Counted from the stretch's first letter, positions 30,350 through 39,166 are shown. The stretch: DNA of 64,000 nucleotides from Marinobacter salarius (GCA_000831005.1 CP007152.1:4030001-4094000), one strand, 5' to 3'. The notes: generated from the sequence alone by a model not told the origin. A program made the numbers and translations.

Positions 30350-30538
30350 AGTCAGGGTCTGCCTTTAAGTGGGCCAGTCAAATCACCAGCTATTTCTGTT
30401 TGAAAATAACTGCTGGAATTCTACTGTTAGGGACAATGCCCGGCGGAAAACAAAAGGTCATGCCTACCTGACCGTTTGAACCTTATTAATCGGTCCTGAG
30501 CCGATAGGATGGTGAAAATTTATTCCGGACCTTTTGTT

Positions 30539-31315
30539 ATGCCCAAACTCTCGCAAGTAGCTGTCTTCGCGGCTCTTGGCGTTCTCTCGCTGAGCCACGC
30601 TCACCACTTTTCAGAGATTAAAGCGCTCAAACAAGGGCAATCTCAGGTCAAGCAGACGCTTACAAGCAATGAAGTCGTGTCCATCGTGGATCAGAGGTTG
30701 GGCCTTGCCGAACAAAGGCTGGCAAAGAACGCTTTTCAAGCTCTCATCGGAGAATATGAATTGGCCTCCCCTCAAACACCTGAAGACCGGCTCGTATACG
30801 GCAACCTGAACGCTCGCCTCACCATGCAGGAATTTAGCGATATTGAGTGCCCGTTTTGCCGCAAAATGCATAGTGGATTGAAGTCGGTCGTTGATAACTC
30901 CCGCGGCGTCGTCAACTGGGAATTCAAGCATTTCCCTTTAAGCGGTCATAACCCGGCGGCCGCCATGCAAGCCAAAGCCGTCGAGTGCGTGCGAGAGTCC
31001 TATGGCAACCAGGTTGCCTGGGCTGCCCTTGACCAATTTTTCGAGAAAACTCGAAGCAATGGTCAGGGGGTGGGTGATCTGCCGACGTTTGCCAGATCGA
31101 TGGGCTTGAGTGGCAAAGCGATGGAGCTCTGCCTGGATTCAGAGGCCCACGAAGACCGAATCTCCGGGGATTATCGTGAGGGATCCAAGCTAGGTATTAG
31201 CGGAACACCCGCTCTGAGAATTCTTGATCACAAAACCGGTCGTGATTACCTCATCAAAGGCTATAAAACGCCAGAGCAGCTGGCCCAAGCCCTTCAGCAG
31301 ATTCTTGGGAGCTGA
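30539..31315 (+). CDS. DsbA-like periplasmic thiol:disulfide oxidoreductase
   Basis: About 258 residues. After a signal-like N-terminus (MPKLSQVAVFAALGVLSLSHA) and a coiled linker comes a thioredoxin fold with the active site DIECPFCRKMHSGL and the cis-proline region GISGTPALRI. This is the DsbA/DsbG-type used to form or isomerise disulfides in exported proteins. Conjugative elements often carry such enzymes for pilus assembly, but no pilus genes are present here. ATG 30509 in the same frame is an alternative start. Confidence 0.83.
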   Translation: MPKLSQVAVFAALGVLSLSHAHHFSEIKALKQGQSQVKQTLTSNEVVSIVDQRLGLAEQRLAKNAFQALIGEYELASPQTPEDRLVYGNLNARLTMQEFSDIECPFCRKMHSGLKSVVDNSRGVVNWEFKHFPLSGHNPAAAMQAKAVECVRESYGNQVAWAALDQFFEKTRSNGQGVGDLPTFARSMGLSGKAMELCLDSEAHEDRISGDYREGSKLGISGTPALRILDHKTGRDYLIKGYKTPEQLAQALQQILGS

Positions 31316-31548
31316 TGTGGCAATTTACTTTATTGTCGGCCAAGGCCCCCTATGAGCCGGACATTCTCACCCCTGTTGCCCACCATACTCTGACTGTCCT
31401 GGACGCAGACCAGAATCTTGTTTTTGAAATGCCGGCGCCTAAATCCGGTTGGTCACAATGGATGCTGGAATCTGTGACAGCGCATCTCATTTTGCCTGAG
31501 TTGGATGCTTTTCTCGGTGAAGAGTGGGTGGGGTCTACAGAGATCTAA
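31315..31548 (+). CDS. Hypothetical small protein
   Basis: The ATG overlaps the stop of the DsbA-like gene (TGATG), so the two are co-translated. The 77 residues begin MWQFTLLSAKAPYEPDI and have no membrane segment or signal. The family was not recognised. Coupling suggests a role with the oxidoreductase. Confidence 0.6.
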   Translation: MWQFTLLSAKAPYEPDILTPVAHHTLTVLDADQNLVFEMPAPKSGWSQWMLESVTAHLILPELDAFLGEEWVGSTEI

Positions 31549-31775
31549 TAAAGCTCGTGCCTGCCTTTTGGCCATGGGCACGCTAAGCCCATTAGATTTT
31601 CCATAATCTCAGATTATGCGCAGTGCTCGCGATAATGTTCATTTCCAATAAATAGCGTCGTGTACTGATTGAGGAGAAAATGTATGCGGCCGCACACCAC
31701 ACTTTGTTAGTAGTAACCGGGAGTCAGGGAACCTGCAATGGCGACAGGTTTCGTCTGGAATACGCGCAGAAAGCC

Positions 31776-32429
31776 TCAATTAAGATGGAGCCTCGCTCCG
31801 AAATCGACAAGGTCATCATCCAGATCAAATTCATCAAAGCCGTAGAAGCGGGCCGAAAGTTTCTTCAGCAAATCGTCTGCAACCCCGTCAACCTGAAGCC
31901 CGTCTTTCTCTGCAATACGTTCTGCGACGGCAGAAACAGTTCGTGCTCCCTCTAGGTCGGCCTCCGAAACGTGGTACGAATCGACTGCCAAGTTCACAAG
32001 CTCAGGGTGGGCATGCTCTACGAATTCATCAAAAACTTCTTTTGCGCAGTTGTGGCCCATTAAGTAAAAGACTAAAACTGCCCCGATCGAGATGACGATT
32101 CCAGGCAAATATAATGCCTCAGCGATCAGAAGGTTAACGAGCGTGGCGACGCCAGTGAACGTCAGCAGTAACATTGTTATGGTCGACACAATGAATAGAA
32201 TGACTAGGTTCAGCATTGAAAAGAGTCTGGTGGGATCGGCGACATTCATCAGCAAACCGACAAAGAAAGCCTCGGTCGAAAGGAGCCCCAGATAAAGTGC
32301 TGCAACATAGATCAACCAATGAGGAGCCTCAGCGCTACCCCAGTACCAGAAAATGAAGGCGTACATCGCCGCAAAAGCTGCCAGTACTCCAAACCATACC
32401 TTCTTAGAATTCATATCAATGTTTATCAT
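31776..32429 (-). CDS. Hypothetical four-helix membrane protein
   Basis: The N-terminal half has four hydrophobic segments (VWFGVLAAFAAMYAFIFWYW through PGIVISIGAVLVFYLMG). The C-terminal half is soluble and acidic with YHVSEADLEGARTVSAVAERIAEKDG. Starts at 32429 (217 residues) and 32414 are both possible; GGATTGGA precedes the first. It is a single leftward gene downstream of the restriction locus. No family is recognised. Confidence 0.6.
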   Translation of the reverse strand: MINIDMNSKKVWFGVLAAFAAMYAFIFWYWGSAEAPHWLIYVAALYLGLLSTEAFFVGLLMNVADPTRLFSMLNLVILFIVSTITMLLLTFTGVATLVNLLIAEALYLPGIVISIGAVLVFYLMGHNCAKEVFDEFVEHAHPELVNLAVDSYHVSEADLEGARTVSAVAERIAEKDGLQVDGVADDLLKKLSARFYGFDEFDLDDDLVDFGARLHLN

Positions 32430-32528
32430 TCCAATCCATCCATACACGCAACTGTAGTGGTCAAAGACTGCTTTTCAGTACCGATTCCCAAATGCTCTCA
32501 ACTTCGCGGCCGATAATAAGATGGTCGA

Positions 32529-33254
32529 TTAGACCTGGTTCATTAGGTCGATTAAGCGGCGCAGGTCTGACTTTCTTGTAGCCCACTGATGTTTTCCGTC
32601 TATAAAGACAATGTGAGTGATGTTTTTGCCGCCGCGAGATTCGAACTCTCTCAGCTCTAGGCCAACCAGGTGGCATTCGTAAACAGCGTCACTCATTTTG
32701 CTGCCACCACCAGTCTTGCCCCAATATTCTTTGATTTCCCAAACGACCGACGGATTCGCCAGGCCCGGTATTGCACCATCGAGATTTCGGGCCGATACAT
32801 GCAGGTCATGATCATTGCACCAGACGCACCTGGCTTGAGGATCGGGCTCTAAAGCGAGGCCCTTAGCGGCACAAACCTGGCTGGCCGTGTGGGTTACTGC
32901 CGCAATCATGGATTTTGACGATTGGTGGTGGTCTTGGCTCTTGGTGGCTGTTTTAAGAACACTGATATTGTTTTTAGCGCAGTACTCCAGAGCTTCTTCT
33001 TCAGTCCGAAGCAGGGCTAATGCTTCTTCGAACAGCTTGTTTCTGTCGCCGTAGTAGTCAAAGAACAGATCTACCGTTTTTTGATCAATAGGTAACTCCG
33101 ATCCGTCGGGCAGGGCGATTCTCTTCTCGGCACGCAGCTCTTCCAGCCATTCTTTCTGATATTTCTTCTTTTTGGCTAGGGAAAGATAAAACCGGTGAAC
33201 ATCCCACATGGGATGCCGCCACCCAAGGGCAAGCCACTTATCAATACCTTTCAC
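32529..33254 (-). CDS. Probable type II restriction endonuclease
   Basis: The 241-residue protein is directly downstream of a DNA methyltransferase gene (3-base gap) on the same strand. A PD-(D/E)XK-like core is visible: NLDGAIPGLANPSVVWEIKEYWGKT, with aspartate and E-x-K spaced as in many restriction enzymes. CVWCNDHDLH could bind a metal. The family is not recognised with certainty. Position between methyltransferase and a membrane gene supports the call. Confidence 0.72.
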   Translation of the reverse strand: MKGIDKWLALGWRHPMWDVHRFYLSLAKKKKYQKEWLEELRAEKRIALPDGSELPIDQKTVDLFFDYYGDRNKLFEEALALLRTEEEALEYCAKNNISVLKTATKSQDHHQSSKSMIAAVTHTASQVCAAKGLALEPDPQARCVWCNDHDLHVSARNLDGAIPGLANPSVVWEIKEYWGKTGGGSKMSDAVYECHLVGLELREFESRGGKNITHIVFIDGKHQWATRKSDLRRLIDLMNQV

Positions 33255-33257
33255 GCG

Positions 33258-34082
33258 CTAATCCTCGTATTTAATGAGTTGATAGGCCGGAATCTCCAGA
33301 GCAGGATCTCGTTTTTGCTCAAAGCTAAGTCGATGGTTGATGTACTCCTCGCAAGCCGGATCGATTTCAAAGCCAACAGAGCTGCGCCCGCACTGGGCCG
33401 CTGCAATCATGGTTGCGCCTGTGCCTATGTATGGGTCGAGAACGACATCGCCCTGGTACGAAAACATGCGAATCAATCGGTAGGGGATTTCAACAGGGAA
33501 TATTGCTCGGTGGAAATTGAACCGTTCAGTTTGGCTTTCTACTCGCCACCACTGTTGACACCAAGTTCGCCACTCCTCAAGTGAAATTCTGCTCTGTTCT
33601 CGGATTGGCTGAGGGCATTTCCGTTTACCTGGTTTTTTGAACACAAAAATGTATTCAAAGTAGTTATTGTTGAACAGAGTCATGGGGTAAGGGTAGCTAC
33701 CGAGCAGAGGGCCTCTGAAATTTCGGGTGTACCCTTTGTCCCAGATGAAGCGCTCCAAGAGTCGGAATCCTGCTTTCTCGGCAGCCTTTAGACAGTCTGC
33801 GCCAAGCGGAACGCGACCAATAACGCTGTCGTCACTGTGTCGATACTTGGTGACGATATCAGCGACATTGAGAGCGTATCGGCCCCCGGGAACGGTCGCC
33901 TGGTAAACAAGCTCGCAGACATGCTCAAAGTGAGAAATAAAACCGTCGTAGTCAAACTCCTGGCCACGCCGGAATTCGGTCGTGACGTACGGGGGACTGG
34001 TTACAGTGAGATGAACGCTTTCCGGTGTAAGTTCTGAAAGCCGTTCGTTGTTGGTGAGGTGAATCTCATGCCGATCAGGCAT
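33258..34082 (-). CDS. DNA methyltransferase, beta class (probable N4-cytosine type)
   Basis: The catalytic motif IV is TSPPY (residues about 28-32) near the N-terminus, and motif I (DPYIGTGATMIAAAQCGRSSVGFEID) is near the C-terminus. This order marks the beta class, and SPPY is typical of N4-cytosine enzymes. The 274 residues include a target-recognition region between. The start overlaps the controller gene by eight bases. It would protect DNA from the nuclease encoded next. Confidence 0.88.
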   Translation of the reverse strand: MPDRHEIHLTNNERLSELTPESVHLTVTSPPYVTTEFRRGQEFDYDGFISHFEHVCELVYQATVPGGRYALNVADIVTKYRHSDDSVIGRVPLGADCLKAAEKAGFRLLERFIWDKGYTRNFRGPLLGSYPYPMTLFNNNYFEYIFVFKKPGKRKCPQPIREQSRISLEEWRTWCQQWWRVESQTERFNFHRAIFPVEIPYRLIRMFSYQGDVVLDPYIGTGATMIAAAQCGRSSVGFEIDPACEEYINHRLSFEQKRDPALEIPAYQLIKYED

Positions 34083-34305
34083 GGTTTTTCCCAGCGAAAA
34101 GTTCGTCTATAGGAACGTCCAAGGCTTCCGCTATCCTGGAGACCGTAGTTAGGGTAGGATTCCTTTCGCCTCTTTCAATCCCACCCATGTAAGTCCGGTG
34201 GATGCCTGCGTGATCAGCAAACTCTTCTTGCGAAAAACCCTGCGACTTTCGGAGTGCCCTTACGGTTTCTCCAAACAGCACACAGACTGCATTCCTTTTT
34301 TCCAT
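34075..34305 (-). CDS. Restriction-modification controller protein (HTH_3)
   Basis: The 76-residue protein is a single HTH domain of the Xre/C-protein type: LRKSQGFSQEEFADHAGIHRTYMGGIERGERNPTLTTVSRIAEAL. C proteins activate the nuclease gene with delay so that methylation comes first. It is first in the leftward C-M-R operon and faces a second methyltransferase gene across a 131-base promoter region with a palindrome. Confidence 0.88.
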   Translation of the reverse strand: MEKRNAVCVLFGETVRALRKSQGFSQEEFADHAGIHRTYMGGIERGERNPTLTTVSRIAEALDVPIDELFAGKNHA

Positions 34306-34349
34306 GTTGATCTCATTGAAAGCCTTGTTAAAGATCCCGCAGCATCAGC

Positions 34350-34388
34350 AAATGATACTTGACAGTCCACATACTATGAGTATCATTT
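34350..34388. promoter_or_regulatory. Palindromic operator overlapping a promoter in the RM locus
   Basis: A perfect 10-bp inverted repeat AAATGATACT (34350-34359) and AGTATCATTT (34379-34388) lies between the controller gene and the rightward methylase gene. TTGACA (34359-34364) and TATCAT (34381-34386), spaced by 16 bases, form a good sigma-70 promoter toward the methylase, and the -10 box is inside the right arm. The controller protein is the obvious candidate binder. Confidence 0.7.
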
Positions 34389-34436
34389 CCGATTGAAGCG
34401 CTGCTCGGCACAAAACAAGGATTGCATTAGAGAACA

Positions 34437-35249
34437 ATGTTCAGACTCGGAATCCAAGCAAAACCGTTTATCAAATGGGCTGGTGGCAAGCAGTCGCTCG
34501 CAAACCAACTTATCCCCTTTTTCCCGACCGATTACGACCGGTACTTTGAGCCGTTTGTGGGTGGCGGCAGTCTGTTCTTCACTTTGTGTCCCGAGATCGC
34601 AGTCATCAATGACCATAACCGTTGGTTGATTGATACCTACCGGGCTGTTCGAGATAACTGGCAGCAGGTCGCAGAGATTCTCGACAAGCTTCCGAATACC
34701 AAAGAAGACTACCTTCGAATCCGTAGTCAGAATCCGTACGAACTATCCTTTGAGGCGCGAGCGGCGCACTTTATCTACCTAAACAAGACCTGTTTTCGGG
34801 GTCTGTTTAGGGTGAATCGAAAGGGGCAGTTCAACGTGCCTTATGGTGCCTATGATCGACGCTACTACGATCCCGAGAATCTGGAATCGGTATCCTCCTC
34901 TCTGGCACATACTACGATACTGGCCGGTGATTTTGAGCTTGCGTTGGCCGGCGTCTCAAATCGAGACTTTGTGTACTTAGATCCACCTTATTACAAGCTC
35001 GGAGGGCACTCCGATTTCAACCGTTATACCGAGAACCAGTTCCGTGAAACCGAGCATTTCAGACTGGCTTCACTGTGCCGAGACCTGGATTCACGTGGTG
35101 TTCGCTGGGCAGTGAGCAATAGCAATACGGAGTTTGTCAGACATTTATATCAGGGCTTTCACTTCCATGAAGTATCGGCTCGCCGAGAGATCAACCTGAA
35201 ATCGCAAAATCGAAATATCCTGGAATTGCTGATCACCAATTACGACTAA
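34437..35249 (+). CDS. DNA adenine methyltransferase, alpha class (Dam/D12 family)
   Basis: The 270-residue enzyme has motif I FIKWAGGKQSL at the N-terminus, PFVGGGSLFF, and catalytic DPPYYKLGGHSDFN at residues about 182-195. This is the Dam/DpnM-type N6-adenine class. Its promoter overlaps the palindrome of the RM locus. It may protect a second strand sequence or a different site from the cytosine enzyme, or be a separate methylase placed under the same control. Confidence 0.9.
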   Translation: MFRLGIQAKPFIKWAGGKQSLANQLIPFFPTDYDRYFEPFVGGGSLFFTLCPEIAVINDHNRWLIDTYRAVRDNWQQVAEILDKLPNTKEDYLRIRSQNPYELSFEARAAHFIYLNKTCFRGLFRVNRKGQFNVPYGAYDRRYYDPENLESVSSSLAHTTILAGDFELALAGVSNRDFVYLDPPYYKLGGHSDFNRYTENQFRETEHFRLASLCRDLDSRGVRWAVSNSNTEFVRHLYQGFHFHEVSARREINLKSQNRNILELLITNYD

Positions 35250-35467
35250 TGACGGTGTTAATTGGTTTTAAGTGACAAACCGAATTTACGCTCGAAAAAG
35301 GGCTGGTCAGTTGCCCTACTGCCGGAATCTGTCATTGAACCCAGCGTCCTACCAGGTATTATTTGTGTCTTACAACTCGCGCTCTTTATGCGCTATCGCA
35401 AAGTTCCTTGAGCGGTTCTGCCCCGCGGCTACTGGCACTCCTTAATAAAACATCTTTTACGGGGTTA

Positions 35468-36027
35468 CTACCGCTTTTCCAGGCCACCAAGTGAAGCGTT
35501 CAGCGTGGTTCTGGCCACACCAAAATGTTCAGCCACCTCCTTTTTCGTTATGCTCGGGTCTAATAGCATGGCTGCCGCTTTCTTTACATCGGCTTCTGAC
35601 ATGGCTGGCTTTCGGCCGCCTTTCCGACCTCGGGCCCGAGCAGCGTTCAATCCAGCAATAGTTCGCTCCCGAATCAGGTCATGCTCGAACTCAGCCAAGG
35701 CACCGAATAAATGGAATACCAGACGACCGCCTGAACTGGTGGTGTCGATGGATTCCGTCAATGATTTGAAACCGATTTCGCGATCATGAAGATCCTGGAC
35801 GATCTCCACTAGGTCTTTTAGTGATCGGGCCAATCGATCAAGTTTCCATATAACGAAGATATCGCCCTTCCGGAGCATACGTAGGCATTGCGACAGCTCA
35901 GGTCGTTCTCGGAGTTACCGGTAAACTTTTCCTGGAAGACCTGTTCAGCCCCTGCCTTTTCCAAGGCGTCCACTTGGAGTTCAGAATTTTGATCCTGAGT
36001 GCTGACTCGTGCATAACCTATGATCAT
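35468..36027 (-). pseudogene. Serine recombinase (Tn3-type resolvase), split by a frameshift
   Basis: The first frame (from 36027) starts MIIGYARVSTQDQ, with the catalytic serine, and reads to KFTGNSEN. Adding one base at about 35904 gives RPELSQCLRMLRKGDIFVIWKLDRLARSL in the second frame, which holds the arginines of the active site and ends with an HTH (KKEVAEHFGVARTTLNASL). The joined protein has about 186 residues, normal for a resolvase. It may once have belonged to a transposon. Confidence 0.88.
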
Positions 36028-36328
36028 AAAAGGTACCTTTTGTGTTCATAGATTTTTGTACGTGATTGTTGATCATTAAACAAGCCAAAAACCGGTGTTT
36101 TGAATCGTTGGCGAATGTGTCCAACAAATGACCGTTTCCTTGCTATCACGAAGTGCATGCTTGATTTGGATGTATTCACGATTTAGAGGAGTTTAGCACC
36201 GCTGAAGCGTGGTCCCCGTAACGGCCGGAAAATGCAATGCACTCGGCGCTTCAGCTTTCATTGGCCAACCGCCAAGAGATAAAGGGATTGAATGGGGCCA
36301 CCTTCGCTGGAGATACAAGGGAGGGTTG
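36028..36328. other. Non-coding region between resolvase and toxin-antitoxin genes
   Basis: About 300 bases without a convincing gene. Because it lies directly before the resolvase start, it is where a res recombination site would be expected, but I see no clear set of repeats. CCGTAACGGCCGG (about 36215) and a second CGGCCGTGTCCGG (36336-36348) are the only notable GC-rich stretches. Confidence 0.3.
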
Positions 36329-36357
36329 TTGTTTCCGGCCGTGTCCGGCTCTATACT
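36329..36357 (+). promoter_or_regulatory. Sigma-70 promoter of the DUF2384/RES operon
   Basis: TTGTTT (36329-36334) and TATACT (36352-36357) are spaced by 17 bases and lie about 30 bases before the antitoxin ATG. TTTTGGAGG gives a strong ribosome site. Antitoxins of this type usually bind their own promoter; the sequence TGTTATCATATGA downstream of the -10 box may be part of such a site. Confidence 0.6.
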
Positions 36358-36387
36358 GTTATCATATGAAATTTTGGAGGCTATCAA

Positions 36388-36921
36388 ATGATAACTATTG
36401 AGTCCGGCGGAAAAGATAAATCCCGCAGCCAAGTCAAGAGGGTGTTTAAGCCTCAGCTTGAAAAGCGGACGCTTAGCGATGATGAGGCACGCGCCCAAAA
36501 AGAGCTGGTTGTGAAGATCATCTTTAACAGAAATTCTACTTACCGAAAGGGAAATTCGGATATCGTTCATTCCATCACGGAAGGGTTTCCTGCGGCCGCA
36601 GTATCTCGGCTCGTTGAGTACCTCAACATCCGTCAGAATGAGATGCTAAAGCTTCTGCACATTACATCAGCAACTTTCAGTCGGCGCAGGAAAGACGGTA
36701 AGCTCGAGTCTGTCGAGTCGGATCGGGTCTATCGGTATACGCGTTTGGCTGCATTAGCAACGGATATGTTTCATGGGGATGGAGAGGCAGCCCGGCACTG
36801 GCTCAAGAGTCCTGCTTACGCATTCAAAGGTGAAACGCCGCTGGAACATGCTCAAACTGAATATGGTGCTCGTGAGGTGGAGAATCTGATCGGACGGATT
36901 CGACATGGAATTCCTTCATGA
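36388..36921 (+). CDS. DUF2384 (Xre/MbcA/ParS-like) antitoxin
   Basis: The 177-residue protein ends in the ParS toxin-binding domain (DMFHGDGEAARHWLKSPAYAFKGETPLEHAQTEYGAREVENLIGRI). The middle holds a helix-turn-helix-like stretch (YLNIRQNEMLKLLHITSATFSRRRKDGKL). It should neutralise the RES toxin and repress the operon. Its stop overlaps the toxin start (ATGA). Confidence 0.92.
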   Translation: MITIESGGKDKSRSQVKRVFKPQLEKRTLSDDEARAQKELVVKIIFNRNSTYRKGNSDIVHSITEGFPAAAVSRLVEYLNIRQNEMLKLLHITSATFSRRRKDGKLESVESDRVYRYTRLAALATDMFHGDGEAARHWLKSPAYAFKGETPLEHAQTEYGAREVENLIGRIRHGIPS

Positions 36922-37436
36922 GTGATTTGAAATTATTCAGGATATGCGACCCCCAATACGCCGAGACTCCTGATCAGATGCTTTCTGGAGAGGGCGCTTT
37001 TCGATATGGGGGGCGCTGGAATACTCCTGGGAGTCGAGTTGTCTATTTAGCGGAATCCCTGTCGCTGGCTGCCTATGAGTTGCTTGTGCATGTTCCTGAC
37101 CAAGTTATTGCACCCTACAAACGGATCCAGGTTGAGGTTCCAGAGAAGCTAATCATGACGCTGGATGATTCTGTGCTTCCAGATGATTGGCAGGAACCCG
37201 GCCACCCTGACTTGGTAGCGATCGGTGATGACTGGATTGCCAGCGAACAGTCTCTGGGCCTGTCAGTACCTAGCGCCCTAATTCCTGGAGAACGAAACGT
37301 AATGCTGCTTCGGGATCACCCCGATTTTGACAAAGTGCGGGCTGGCGAGATTGAAGATTTTCGTTATGACGCTCGGCTTACGGGAATTGTGAAAAAGCGC
37401 TTATCGTCGATTGTCGATGATGAAGAAAACGACTGA
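36918..37436 (+). CDS. RES-domain toxin (NAD+-degrading family)
   Basis: The 172-residue protein has the three RES residues in order: arginine in GRWNTPGSRVVYLAES, glutamate in SLAAYELLVH, and serine in LGLSVPSALIPGERNVMLL. Characterised RES toxins deplete cellular NAD+. The overlap with the antitoxin gene gives fixed expression ratio. The pair is a type II toxin-antitoxin module that could stabilise this island. Confidence 0.92.
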   Translation: MSDLKLFRICDPQYAETPDQMLSGEGAFRYGGRWNTPGSRVVYLAESLSLAAYELLVHVPDQVIAPYKRIQVEVPEKLIMTLDDSVLPDDWQEPGHPDLVAIGDDWIASEQSLGLSVPSALIPGERNVMLLRDHPDFDKVRAGEIEDFRYDARLTGIVKKRLSSIVDDEEND

Positions 37437-37638
37437 GCTCAGCCATCCAAGTCAGCTTTTACGTACTCCTGAAGACTGTGTCAGATTCTCAAGAAGTTTG
37501 AAACTGGAAACCGGCGACTTTGAGCCCTTGATGGATACTGCCACCATCGTTATCCGACCATCCCATCTGGCTCTCAACCATCAAGGAGAATCGCTAGCGT
37601 TAGCTTCGGGTGCATCTCCTACTCGCCGAATCTCCTGA
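37417..37638 (+). CDS. Doubtful small ORF after the RES gene
   Basis: A 73-codon frame overlaps the 3' end of the toxin gene and starts MMKKTTELSHPSQLL. Its middle part (CVRFSRSLKLETGDFEPLMDTATIVI) looks protein-like, but its end overlaps the opposite small gene at 37581-37813. No family and no clear ribosome site were seen. Confidence 0.3.
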   Translation: MMKKTTELSHPSQLLRTPEDCVRFSRSLKLETGDFEPLMDTATIVIRPSHLALNHQGESLALASGASPTRRIS

Positions 37639-37813
37639 GATCCCCAGATCAGGACACAGGGCTTGCCCCAACGATCCCACACAGCAATAGCAGGGTCTAC
37701 CGATTCTGCAGCAAGTGCCTCGCCTTTTGTTCAGCCTCATGCAGTGACGCAAATCCGTGCTGATCCGTCCTATCAGCCGTAAAATAACCACAGTAAAATT
37801 CTGATTCTTTCAT
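37581..37813 (-). pseudogene. Small protein hidden by a one-base frameshift
   Basis: From ATG 37813 the frame reads MKESEFYCGYFTADRTDQHG and GFASLHEAEQKARHLLQNR, then stops. One added base in the CC at 37700-37701 opens the other frame: VDPAIAVWDRWGKPCVLIWG, ending DAPEANASDSP at 37581. The joined protein has 77 residues and reads as one compact domain. No family is recognised. Neither half is long enough to be noticed alone. Confidence 0.6.
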
Positions 37814-37839
37814 CTGCTACCTGCCTTGGTATTGCCGCC

Positions 37840-38676
37840 TCAGTTCACTAGGCGGCTTGCACTCCTGCTGTACTGGTCAATCAATTTCCTGTACTGATCG
37901 ACCGTGTCAGAGTCTAAGCCAATCGCCCCACCACGCTCTGCCAACTCTTGAGCTGCAGCAACCAGAGCGCCATCCAGCTTGTCTTCATAACGGGTGTCTT
38001 TTAGATTTACATCAATGGCGGCCTGCAGGACCTTCAGTCCGTCCTGTAGGGTTTGCTGGGAGTTTGAAAGCCAGAAGCCGATCCGATATCGACAAGGTGC
38101 GAAACCAATTTCAGCACAGCGGTTAAAAGCGTCCATCGTGTCCTGGGCCAGCTGTTTGAGACCACTAGCCTCAATAGTTGGTGCCATAGGAATGGCAACC
38201 TCTGGCCCGCGAACCAGATGGTTCAGCAGATTGGTTTCGGCCACGAAGTAATCAGCAGGCCAGTATCCTTTGTCCGACGCCAATTTCATGAGATCGAAGG
38301 CGGCTTGCTCCCGGTTGGGAATATCCGCCTCGGCGAAAAGCAAGAGAAGAGCATTGTTAACCAGGACATCGACACTCATGTCTCCGCTGGTCAGCCGGTT
38401 GACCCAGTGATTCGGTCCGTAATGAACAATGAAAGGGATACCAACCTCTTCCTGAAAATGCGGTGACGTTGGCGTCGTGTGGTCCATGCCGATTGCCAGC
38501 AGCAGCGTTTGCAGGCGCTCTTCGCTGGTGTCCAGGTTGTGCCCGAAAATTTCGGAGACCCGGTCAAAGGTAACCTCTGGAAACGGCTTTCCAGAGGGAG
38601 CGTCAGTAGAGGCCCAGACCGGTGCAGCGGTCATCATGGCACCCACCAGACAGAGAGATCCGACTAACCGCTTCAT
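37840..38676 (-). CDS. Hypothetical exported protein
   Basis: The 278-residue protein has a signal peptide (MKRLVGSLCLVGAMMTAAPVWA) and a helical body that looks like Sel1/TPR-type repeats (NREQAAFDLMKLASDKGYWPADYFVAETNLL; FNRCAEIGFAPCRYRIGFWLS). The two cysteines in CAEIGFAPC could form a disulfide in the periplasm. The start overlaps the stop of the previous gene (ATGA). It is the last gene of a long leftward run. Confidence 0.7.
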   Translation of the reverse strand: MKRLVGSLCLVGAMMTAAPVWASTDAPSGKPFPEVTFDRVSEIFGHNLDTSEERLQTLLLAIGMDHTTPTSPHFQEEVGIPFIVHYGPNHWVNRLTSGDMSVDVLVNNALLLLFAEADIPNREQAAFDLMKLASDKGYWPADYFVAETNLLNHLVRGPEVAIPMAPTIEASGLKQLAQDTMDAFNRCAEIGFAPCRYRIGFWLSNSQQTLQDGLKVLQAAIDVNLKDTRYEDKLDGALVAAAQELAERGGAIGLDSDTVDQYRKLIDQYSRSASRLVN

Positions 38677-39164
38677 TCCACGTGCTCCCGGTCCCTCACC
38701 TCATCGATCTGCCAACTGTCGATATCGGTTGAGTAGCGAAGCTCGATGGTGCGTGCAATTGTCGGAACGTAATCGACACAGGTATTGGTCACGAGGTAAT
38801 GCAATTCAGATTGCCGGGACTGGGAGCCATAGGTTTTGGCGTCCTCGAACGTGAGGCTCTCGCACTTTGCATTCATTCGCTCGAGTTCGAGAACGCGATG
38901 CTGCTCAATGGCTGTACCCTGGCCGGTTGTCTGGGCCAATTGGGCGACCAATTCGCTCAGAAAGCGGCGGTATTTTCGACTGTAGAAGACATTCAAGTCT
39001 CGACCAGACAAGCCGACAGCAGCCTTTTCGTAATAGATTTCAACTAATTCTCGGGCGTTTGCTTCCGTTGCCAAACGCAAAGATTTTCGGTCGTACTCAG
39101 GGGGCTCGGCAAGCGCCAATGTGCTCAGGCTAGCCCAAAGCAGCAACAGGGTCAGTGTTTTCAT
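38673..39164 (-). CDS. Hypothetical exported protein
   Basis: The 163-residue protein has a signal peptide (MKTLTLLLLWASLSTLALA) and a soluble domain with two cysteines. Its start lies three bases after the stop of the PH-domain gene, and its end overlaps the next exported protein gene. The family was not recognised. It probably works in the periplasm with its neighbour. Confidence 0.68.
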   Translation of the reverse strand: MKTLTLLLLWASLSTLALAEPPEYDRKSLRLATEANARELVEIYYEKAAVGLSGRDLNVFYSRKYRRFLSELVAQLAQTTGQGTAIEQHRVLELERMNAKCESLTFEDAKTYGSQSRQSELHYLVTNTCVDYVPTIARTIELRYSTDIDSWQIDEVRDREHVE

Positions 39165-39166
39165 CG

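Noticed and set aside
31680..31955. Rightward 91-codon frame
   Set aside because: It overlaps the end of the leftward membrane gene and has no family or ribosome site.
37600..37791. Leftward frame rich in cysteine and arginine
   Set aside because: It is the third frame of the repaired 77-residue gene; its composition is that of a shadow.
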